From Methanolobus vulcani (GTDB lineage: Archaea; Halobacteriota; Methanosarcinia; Methanosarcinales; Methanosarcinaceae): 64,000 nt of DNA. Below, in pieces: positions 57,015-64,000 of the stretch; within the stretch, counting starts at the first letter, position 1; the number at the start of each line of letters is the position of its first letter. Location of the stretch: positions 1 to 64,000 of the forward strand of contig NZ_FNCA01000005.1 in NCBI RefSeq assembly GCF_900100715.1. Reading direction: 5' to 3'. The notes beneath the pieces are model-generated. The model searched no databases. It saw only the letters and a program-made list of their open reading frames with translations, and was not told where the DNA came from. The position numbers and the translations under genes are program-made.

Positions 57015-58313
57015 TTAATCTCCATTTGTTCTGGCCTTCAGTATTCTTCTGGAGTAGGCCCTGTAGATCAATTCTGTAAAGAAGCACAATATGAGGACCG
57101 CTGTAAATACTACAAGGGTCAGCACAGAATTTTGTATCTCATAGTATACAAGGATAGCGAAAAACACTATACTGCTAATAAGAGATGCCCATATAAGATA
57201 GCGTTTGGCACCGGTTTCACCGACCAGTCGAAGATGAGCGGCATTAACAGCTACATATATAACCAGCAATGAAGCGCTTGCCATCATGCCAATACCTTCA
57301 AGATTGAGCATATTGGTACATATTATAACAAGACCCGATGTGATGAATAAACCCTCTGTACTTCGGTTCCATACCTTTCTTTCGAAGAATTCAGGCAATT
57401 CTCCTTCTTTTGCTATCAGGTAACTTACATTTGCACCTCCGTAAAGAGAGGCATTAATGGCTGAAGCTGTTGAGAAAAGTGCAGCTATTGCCATTATGGT
57501 GAATCCTGCACTACCCAGGAAAGGCTTAGCTGCGGCAGCCAGAGCATAATCCTTGGCTGTGGATATGTCTGACATAGAGAGATTTCCTATTACTGCAAGG
57601 CTTACCAGAACATAAATGACTATTACGATCAGAACACTCAGGTACAATGCTTTTGGTAGTGTTTTTTCGGGATCTTCCATGTCTTCTGCTGCATTTGTGA
57701 TAAGTCCGAAACCCTGATAGGCAAGGAAAACAATTCCGGCTCCGAACAGGATGTTAGAATTTGTAGGGAATTGTGCAACTGAAAGGTTTGCTGTATTAAT
57801 GAAGAAAAGTCCTGAGATTGCAAAGAGGAGGAGAATTCCTACTTTTACTGATACAATGAAAAGCTCTGATTTACCCACAGCTTTTGCGCCGATAAAATTG
57901 ACAGCTGTAAAAACTATGATTATTGCAGTTGCAAATATATTGGACCAGATAGCAGCTGAACCTGAAGGCATAAATGTCATTGCATAAAGTGAAAAGCCCT
58001 TTGCATAAAGGGCAAGTCCGAATACATAACCACTCCACAAAAGCAGATTCAGACCACCGCTTAAAAGTCCATCACCAAAACCCTGAATGAGAAATTCAAC
58101 CGGGCCGCCTGCTGACGGATATCTGACTCCGAGCTTCGCATAAGAATAAGTGCTTAACAGTGCTATTGCCCCGGCAATTATGAAAGATACGTAGACTGCA
58201 TTACCGGATATCTGGGTCGCTGTTCCAAAAATTGAGAATATTCCTGCACCTACCATGGCGCCGACACCAATCGATGTGGCGGACCATAGTCCCATTGATT
58301 TGCTTTCAGTCAT
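57015..58313 (-). CDS. APC-family amino acid permease, first of a tandem pair
   Basis: 432 residues from the ATG at 58313 (aaagggat upstream), about 12 helices. LWSATSIGVGAMVGAGIFSI is the APC N-terminal motif, with GGPVEFLIQGFGDG and YQGFGLITNAAEDMEDPEKT further on. It is cotranscribed with its paralogue downstream. Upstream lie a minus-strand TATA box and an inverted repeat that could be an operator. Confidence 0.85.
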   Translation of the reverse strand: MTESKSMGLWSATSIGVGAMVGAGIFSIFGTATQISGNAVYVSFIIAGAIALLSTYSYAKLGVRYPSAGGPVEFLIQGFGDGLLSGGLNLLLWSGYVFGLALYAKGFSLYAMTFMPSGSAAIWSNIFATAIIIVFTAVNFIGAKAVGKSELFIVSVKVGILLLFAISGLFFINTANLSVAQFPTNSNILFGAGIVFLAYQGFGLITNAAEDMEDPEKTLPKALYLSVLIVIVIYVLVSLAVIGNLSMSDISTAKDYALAAAAKPFLGSAGFTIMAIAALFSTASAINASLYGGANVSYLIAKEGELPEFFERKVWNRSTEGLFITSGLVIICTNMLNLEGIGMMASASLLVIYVAVNAAHLRLVGETGAKRYLIWASLISSIVFFAILVYYEIQNSVLTLVVFTAVLILCFFTELIYRAYSRRILKARTNGD

Positions 58314-58475
58314 CTGAATCCCTTTGTTTTCTTGATGGACTTGTATAAAAGTTAAACCCTTGGTCATTAATTTCTTCTAATTTACAATTTAACACTGTAA
58401 ATAAAAGCAATAGTTAATAAACAGAAAAACAAGTATCATGGCATCAATAATAAGAAAAGGTAAAAACACTATTTG

Positions 58476-58507
58476 ACAATGTCCAATCATTGTGTTGCTT
58501 TATAAAT
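58476..58507 (-). promoter_or_regulatory. Promoter and candidate operator for the tandem permeases
   Basis: Minus-strand TATA-like atttataaag (58498-58507) is followed by the inverted repeat acaatg/cattgt (58476-58493), which would cover the expected transcription start. Leader about 160 nt. The rest of 58314-58639 shows no gene. Confidence 0.4.
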
Positions 58508-58639
58508 CCTTATGTTATCGAGAATATTGATACGGATATGCTACTTCTAACTTTATGAATAGAGCCCTGAAGATCTCAAGGGAAAGAAAAAATCGTATAT
58601 AATTCAATGCCTGAAGATGAGATATCCGCAGTATCAAAA

Positions 58640-60043
58640 TTATGAAGGAAAATCAAGAGGAATATTAAAACCGAAAATACTGTACTTACCATATTCACTT
58701 TTTACCCAGACCTCACCATTATGAAGTTCCACCATTTCTTTAACAAGAGACAAGCCCAGACCTGTGCCTTTATGCTTATTCACGGAAAGTTCACCAACCT
58801 GGGAAAATGGTTTGAATAATTTCCCTATTTCCTGCTCTCTTATTCCTATACCATCATCTTCAACTTCAAAATGCATCATTTTGTCATCCACATAGCATCT
58901 GACAATGATATTACCTCCATCGTGAGAAAATTTAGCCGCATTTCCTACCAGATTGTAAAGTATCTGCTTCAATTTTCCCGGATCGGCTTCCACTATAGAT
59001 ACATTCTGCCCTATATCGGTATGTAGTGATATGTTTCGGATAGATGTTGAAGGTCGCATAGCTTCAACCACCTCATTAACTATAGAAGGAATCAAGACAT
59101 GCTCATACCGAAGTTCCATTTTTCCGGCCTCTGCTTTGGATATATCCAGTACATCGTTTATGATACTAAGTAAATGTTGTCCGCTTGTTGATATATTCTG
59201 TGCATATTTCTTATGAGTATCACTAAGAGAATCTGACAGGTCATTTACAAGGATATCAGAAAATCCGATGATTGAATTAAGCGGAGTCCTTATTTCATGG
59301 CTCATACTTGCCAGGAACTTGCTCTTGGCATTACTGGAAGATTCTGCTATAATCTTAGCTTCCTTCAAATCCTGCTCCATCCTCTTCCTGTCAGTGAGGT
59401 CTATCTCCATAGAAAATATCTCAAGCGGAGTATCCGAAGCAGGAACAGATGAGTAGCTTGAGAATACCGGCAGCTTTCGCCCATCTTTTGTTATGAACGT
59501 GGACTCATATGCCTGTTTATAGTCCTTATCACTGCGCATTGAAGAAATGATATCATCAAAATCATCTTTACGTTCATCCGGAAATATCAGGTCAAACATA
59601 TTTTGCCCCATGGTCTCTTCCTTTGTATAACCATACATCTTCTCACTTGCAAGATTCCAGTAATGTACCGTACCATCCAGATCGAAACCCTGGACAGCAA
59701 CATCAGGAACATTATCAATGAAATTCTGGAACTTCATTTCACACATAATAAGTTGTTTTTCCTGTTCTTCCACTGTTCTTGAAAGAGCAACCTGCCTGCT
59801 GAGGATCATATAAATGATGTTGGTCATCATAAGTATCAGAATAAATGTAAGTGTCTTGATGAATGTAACATCACCCGGAACGAGACCATTTACAAGAATA
59901 CCATCCAGCCATTTTCCAACATATAGCCACGAATTATACAGTATACCAAAAAATATCAGAATTGTAGTGATAGTTACTGAATATGGTCTTTTGAACCATT
60001 CTCTTATCTGAAAAGGATCCATGTCCTCATTATCAGTTTTCAT
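58640..60043 (-). CDS. Membrane sensor histidine kinase, 2TM-PAS-HisKA-HATPase
   Basis: 467 residues from the ATG at 60043. Two membrane helices near the N-terminus (about 25-45, TTILIFFGILYNSW, and about 60-82, TFILILMMTNIIYMIL), one PAS (about 105-220, DNVPDVAVQGFDLDGTVHYW), HisKA with FLASMSHEIRTPLNSIIGFS, and an ATPase domain (NLVGNAAKFSHDG, DDGIGIR, GTGLGLSLVKEM). The short extracytoplasmic loop leaves the PAS as the likely sensor. Divergent from a lone MASE1-like protein. Confidence 0.87.
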   Translation of the reverse strand: MKTDNEDMDPFQIREWFKRPYSVTITTILIFFGILYNSWLYVGKWLDGILVNGLVPGDVTFIKTLTFILILMMTNIIYMILSRQVALSRTVEEQEKQLIMCEMKFQNFIDNVPDVAVQGFDLDGTVHYWNLASEKMYGYTKEETMGQNMFDLIFPDERKDDFDDIISSMRSDKDYKQAYESTFITKDGRKLPVFSSYSSVPASDTPLEIFSMEIDLTDRKRMEQDLKEAKIIAESSSNAKSKFLASMSHEIRTPLNSIIGFSDILVNDLSDSLSDTHKKYAQNISTSGQHLLSIINDVLDISKAEAGKMELRYEHVLIPSIVNEVVEAMRPSTSIRNISLHTDIGQNVSIVEADPGKLKQILYNLVGNAAKFSHDGGNIIVRCYVDDKMMHFEVEDDGIGIREQEIGKLFKPFSQVGELSVNKHKGTGLGLSLVKEMVELHNGEVWVKSEYGKYSIFGFNIPLDFPS

Positions 60044-60240
60044 CTTAAGTACCACTTGAAGTAATGAATGGTTTTATCAATTGATAGCTGGATAAGAACC
60101 TATTTCATTATTATAATGAAAGTATTAATAACGATTCCATTATATAAAATGACTGATATAACTAGAGTGCATTCATAGCAATAAATAAAAAATAAACACA
60201 TATTATCCTTTTCAAGCTCAAAAAACAGTTGAGGAGATCA

Positions 60241-60822
60241 ATGTCTGATATAGAGTCCTATTCCACATACGTGAATATCTTTCTGTTCCTTATACTGTCA
60301 AACTCACTTCTGTCAAGGTTTGCAGTGATAAATTCTCCTGTGTCACTGGCACCTGGTGTTTCCGGAATGTACTTTGCAGTGGCATTTATGATTGTGTTCA
60401 CACTCTGGTATGGAATATGGGGAGCTTTTTCAGCGTACCTGGGCTGCATGATAGGGGCCGGGATACTTGCAGATATGCCTCTTTCACTGAATGTGATATG
60501 GTCCCTTGCAGACCTGTGCCAGGTGCTTATACCACTGGCTGCTTTTTCATATTTCAAAGTTAACATCAGACTAAGAACGAAAAAAGATGGTATTATATTC
60601 ATTCTCTTTGCCTGTATTATCAACAATCTGACAGGTGCTTTCTGGGGATCATTGTTACTGGTACTCACTGGAGAAACGGAATGGAATATGTTCAGCATGA
60701 CGTTACAGGGATGGTTCTTTGGCAATCTTATAACCTCATTGTTGATCGTACCATTATTACTTCGGTATGTAACTCCTTATATCCAACAGACAGAATCATA
60801 TGTTAAAGGATACTGGATCTGA
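60241..60822 (+). CDS. MASE1-like integral membrane sensor domain without output domain
   Basis: 193 residues from the ATG at 60241 with gaggagatc just upstream. Six or so membrane helices (for example IFLFLILSNSLLSRF, LWYGIWGAFSAYLGCMIGAG, IIFILFACIINNLTGAFWGS). The arrangement and the GWFFGNLITSLLIVPLLL end resemble MASE1 sensor domains, which are normally fused to kinases or cyclases. Here the frame ends at residue 193 with a TGA, so it stands alone. It is divergent from the kinase at 58640. Confidence 0.65.
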   Translation: MSDIESYSTYVNIFLFLILSNSLLSRFAVINSPVSLAPGVSGMYFAVAFMIVFTLWYGIWGAFSAYLGCMIGAGILADMPLSLNVIWSLADLCQVLIPLAAFSYFKVNIRLRTKKDGIIFILFACIINNLTGAFWGSLLLVLTGETEWNMFSMTLQGWFFGNLITSLLIVPLLLRYVTPYIQQTESYVKGYWI

Positions 60823-61089
60823 GAATTCAAAACAATAGTATCTTAACACAATTTTGTGTGCTTTTATGATTGGGATTCATTATCCTGATTTTGTTCATTA
60901 GTAATTTCTTCATTTGATGGTGAAATGAATAAAACTCTTTAATAACGTATAGAATATATAATATTATAGAGATATTTACCTGAGGATTGAACAGTTGATA
61001 TACCCACCTATAGTTCATGTGAAGAGACAGATGTCTCCTTTATTGCAAAACTGGATATATTAAGGCAAATACATCAATGAGGGATAATT

Positions 61090-64000
61090 GTGGGAATAAA
61101 AAAAGCAGGGTACAATGCATTATTTGACAATGCACATGTCATTATGCTACTTATAGACCCTGATAGCCTTGATATCGTTGATGCAAATCATGCTGCATGT
61201 AACTTTTATGGATGGAACTTTGAGGAACTTACTGGTAAGAAAATATCCCATATTAATTCACTGCCCGAAGAAGAAACATCGACACTGGTCCAAATGGCAA
61301 TGGATGAAAAACAGAATCATTTTTTCTTTAAGCATCGAATTGCCAGCGGTGAAATGCGAGATGTGGAAGTAAATACTTTTCCAACAAGCATTGAAGATAA
61401 AACCCTTCTATTTTCTATTATTCGTAATGTTACAGGTACAAAAGAATTTGAAGAAAAATATGAGGTGAAACTTCAAAATAGTGAAGAACAGTACAGGAGT
61501 CTCTTAACAGAAATACCAATTTCTATAATGATACATGACAAGGACAGTGGAGAGATAATCGACGCTAATCCTGCAGCTTACACTTCTTTTGAATATTCTT
61601 CACTTCAGGAATTGCAGGAGAGTGATATCTGGTATGAACCACCATATTCACTAATTGAAGCACGGGAACTGGTACATAAAGCTTTTTCTAAAGGATCATA
61701 TGAATTTGAATGGCTTCATAAAAAGAAAAACGGCGAATTCATGTGGCTGTATGTCAGGCTGAGTCCTGTTGTGATAAATGGTATTCAAAGAGTAATGTCT
61801 GCATCCATCAATATAAGTGAACACAAGAACGCAGAACTAGCACTGATGACTAGTGAAGGCCAGCTGCGTACACTGATAGATACCATTCCGGACCTTATAT
61901 GGTTGAAAAATGCTGAAGGAGTTTACCTTAAATGCAATAGCAAATTTGAACGTTTTTTTGGTGCAAAAGAAGCGGAAATTATTGGAAAGACCGATCACGA
62001 TTTCGTTGATAAAGAACTTGCAGACTTTTTCAGGCAAAAAGATATTGCTGCGTTAGAAGCCGGTAAGCCTTCAATGAATGAGGAACTTATCACCTATGCT
62101 GCTGATGGGCATGAAGAATATCTGGAAACCATTAAAAGCCCTATGTATGACTCCAGTGGAAAACTCATTGGTGTATTGGGTGTTGGCAGGAATATATCAG
62201 AAAGAGAACAAGCAGAAAAAGAACTGCTTGAAGAAAGCAAGCGTCTTGCGAACATCATTGAAGGTACAAATGTCGGAACATGGGAATGGAATGTAAAGAC
62301 TGGTAAAACTTCATTCAATGAACGTTGGGCAGAGATAGTAGGATATACACTGGATGAACTAAAACCTCTCAATTTCAATACATGGAAAAGGCTTGTGCAT
62401 CCTGAAGACATAGAAAAAGCAGAGTTACTTCTTAAAAAACACTTTATAGGGGAATTGAACCAGTATGAATGTGAAATACGTATGCTGCACAAAAATGGAG
62501 AATGGGTGTGGGTACTTGCTCGTGGTAAAGTAATAGAATGGGATGAAGACGATAAACCACTTCTCATGTATGGAACTCATGCCGATATAACTGAACGTAA
62601 AAAATCGGAACTGGAATTGTTAAGGAAAGAAATGCAACTGCGTACAGCACAAAGTGTTGGAAATGTAGGAAGCTGGGAAATTGACCTGAATTCACGAAAA
62701 GTCGATGCATCTGATGAAGCAAGAAAAATCTACGGGCTTGAAGATGACAAAGAATATGTTATTGAGGATATCCAGGAAATGCCGTTACCTGAATATCGTC
62801 CAATACTTGATGAAACGATGACAAATCTTCTTCAGAAAAATCTACCTTATGATGTTGAATTTAAGATAAAAAGAAAAAATGACGGACAAATTCGTGATAT
62901 ACATTCTGCTGCCGAATATTTTGTAGAAAGAAATGTTATCGTTGGAATGATACAGGATATTACAGAGAGAAAAGAGGTAGAGAGAAGAATTATAGAAGAA
63001 GTTACACGAAGACGCCTGCTTATTGAAAATTCCAGTGATGGCATCGTTATTCTCAATCAGAATGGCAAAATACTGGAAGCTAATAAAAAGTATGCTGAGA
63101 TGGCAGGATACACTCCGGATGAGCTTCTAGAGATGCACATATGGGAACTGGACGCAAAATGGACACAAGAAGAAATGATTTTTCATTTTAAGAATTTCAA
63201 AGAAAGACCACAATACATAGAGACAACAATCCTCCGAAAAGATGGTAGTTTGATAGATGTAGAGATTAGTTCCAGCATGGCAACCTTAAATGAAGAGTCA
63301 CTTATTTTCTCCGTATGCAGGGACATCACTGAACGTAAGAATACTGAAATGGCTCTTCTTAGGGCCAAAGCCCTTGCTGAAGAATCAAACAAAATAAAAT
63401 CGGAGTTCATTGCTAACATGAGCCATGAACTTCGCACACCGCTTAATTCTGTTATTGGTTTTTCCCAGGTATTAAATGATAAGATATTTGGGGATCTGAA
63501 TGAAAAACAAAGCCACTACGTATCCAACATATTGAAAAGCGGCAATCACCTGCTAAAACTTATCAATGATATACTTGATGTTTCTAAAATAGAGTCAGGA
63601 AACATGTTATACGAACCTGAACCAATTAGTATATCTGAAGTTCTGGAAGAAAGTATAACTTTAATGGAACCCCTGATCAAAGAGAAACATATCGATTTTA
63701 AGATCAATATTGAATTAGATGGTCTTAAAGTAAATGCTGACAAGACAAAAATCAAACAAATATTGTACAACCTGCTGAGTAATGCAATCAAATTCACATA
63801 TAAATATGGTAAAGTCTGGGTTGATTGTGAAGTGGAAAATGACAACATCCTGATTTCTGTATCTGACAACGGTATTGGTATTGCTACTGAACAACAAAAA
63901 GCTATTTTTGATCCATTCAAGCAAGTAAGTTCATCAAATAACCGCACCCATGGTGGAACGGGACTTGGACTTGCAATTGTTAAATATTATGTTGAGATGC
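61090..64000 (+). CDS. Multi-PAS sensor histidine kinase, cut by the right edge
   Basis: Starts at GTG 61090 (gagg upstream, in-frame TGA at 61078) and stays open for 970 codons to the edge. Six PAS units can be followed: about 10-120 (DSLDIVDANHAACNFYGW), 130-250, 255-375, 385-505 (TWKRLVHPEDIEKA), 510-625 and 635-755 (HIWELDAKWTQEEMI). HisKA has FIANMSHELRTPLNSVIGFS near 780, and the ATPase domain has NLLSNAIKFTYKYG, DNGIGIA and GTGLGLAIVKYY at the edge. Only the last part is missing. Its modules are paralogous to the kinases at 51676 and 53793. Confidence 0.88.
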   Translation, partial: MGIKKAGYNALFDNAHVIMLLIDPDSLDIVDANHAACNFYGWNFEELTGKKISHINSLPEEETSTLVQMAMDEKQNHFFFKHRIASGEMRDVEVNTFPTSIEDKTLLFSIIRNVTGTKEFEEKYEVKLQNSEEQYRSLLTEIPISIMIHDKDSGEIIDANPAAYTSFEYSSLQELQESDIWYEPPYSLIEARELVHKAFSKGSYEFEWLHKKKNGEFMWLYVRLSPVVINGIQRVMSASINISEHKNAELALMTSEGQLRTLIDTIPDLIWLKNAEGVYLKCNSKFERFFGAKEAEIIGKTDHDFVDKELADFFRQKDIAALEAGKPSMNEELITYAADGHEEYLETIKSPMYDSSGKLIGVLGVGRNISEREQAEKELLEESKRLANIIEGTNVGTWEWNVKTGKTSFNERWAEIVGYTLDELKPLNFNTWKRLVHPEDIEKAELLLKKHFIGELNQYECEIRMLHKNGEWVWVLARGKVIEWDEDDKPLLMYGTHADITERKKSELELLRKEMQLRTAQSVGNVGSWEIDLNSRKVDASDEARKIYGLEDDKEYVIEDIQEMPLPEYRPILDETMTNLLQKNLPYDVEFKIKRKNDGQIRDIHSAAEYFVERNVIVGMIQDITERKEVERRIIEEVTRRRLLIENSSDGIVILNQNGKILEANKKYAEMAGYTPDELLEMHIWELDAKWTQEEMIFHFKNFKERPQYIETTILRKDGSLIDVEISSSMATLNEESLIFSVCRDITERKNTEMALLRAKALAEESNKIKSEFIANMSHELRTPLNSVIGFSQVLNDKIFGDLNEKQSHYVSNILKSGNHLLKLINDILDVSKIESGNMLYEPEPISISEVLEESITLMEPLIKEKHIDFKINIELDGLKVNADKTKIKQILYNLLSNAIKFTYKYGKVWVDCEVENDNILISVSDNGIGIATEQQKAIFDPFKQVSSSNNRTHGGTGLGLAIVKYYVEM

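Noticed and set aside
60827-61018. 63-codon minus-strand ORF
   Set aside because: AT-rich composition, no ribosome-binding site and no family resemblance.
1-64000. Anti-phage defence systems or prophage
   Set aside because: No recognisable defence, integrase or phage structural genes; the only mobile element is the IS at the left edge.

Overview
The window comes from a methylotrophic methanogenic archaeon of the Methanosarcinaceae (a Methanolobus-, Methanococcoides- or Methanosarcina-like genome; genus is inference). The decisive evidence is a monomethylamine methyltransferase gene (mtmB) with an in-frame UAG at codon 202, where pyrrolysine is known to be encoded. Supporting evidence is its corrinoid protein (mtmC), a methylcobamide:coenzyme M methyltransferase (mtbA), a pyrrolysine-biosynthesis gene (pylB), methanogenesis marker protein 8, Msr-type regulators, archaeal TATA boxes and AT-rich intergenic DNA. 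I saw no rRNA, tRNA or CRISPR array.

Layout. 1-383: edge of an IS1-family element with a tandemly doubled end. 0.4-30 kb: mostly housekeeping genes (lysA-like decarboxylase, small heat-shock-like protein, pirin, TfoX-C protein, Sir2 deacylase, HyuA-like protein, NudC, phosphoglycerate mutase, malic enzyme, JAMM protein) interleaved with large sensor histidine kinases. Two XRE-cupin regulators each head an acyl-CoA module: regulator-thioesterase-acyl-CoA synthetase at 10.0-12.7 kb, and regulator-acyl-CoA synthetase-vorCBA at 22.5-17.4 kb, which points to reversible 2-oxoacid / acyl-CoA / carboxylic acid conversion. 30-33 kb: PaaI thioesterase and a phenylacetate-CoA ligase family gene in tandem with methanogenesis marker 8.

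34.1-40.0 kb (minus strand) is the methylamine operon: mtmC, mtmB (UAG), a hairpin-plus-U-run terminator, an easily missed 36-codon membrane peptide, an amine permease, two small membrane proteins, a variant superoxide-reductase-like protein and mtbA. It therefore encodes uptake of methylamine and the complete methyl transfer to CoM. Divergently at 40.4-45.4 kb lie two tandem Msr-like (FilR1-domain) regulators and a Cache-domain histidine kinase with its response regulator; three 19-bp-spaced direct repeats sit in the shared intergenic region. At 45.9-47.2 kb a complete pylB is followed by pylC broken off after about 75 codons.

47.3-64 kb: a secreted gluzincin-type protease, then a dense run of multi-PAS histidine kinases, two tandem APC permeases and a lone MASE1-like membrane protein; the last kinase runs off the right edge. 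In all, nine histidine kinases lie in 64 kb and only one has an adjacent response regulator. Three very short genes (36, 37 and 39 codons) are proposed from ribosome-binding sites, promoters or terminators.
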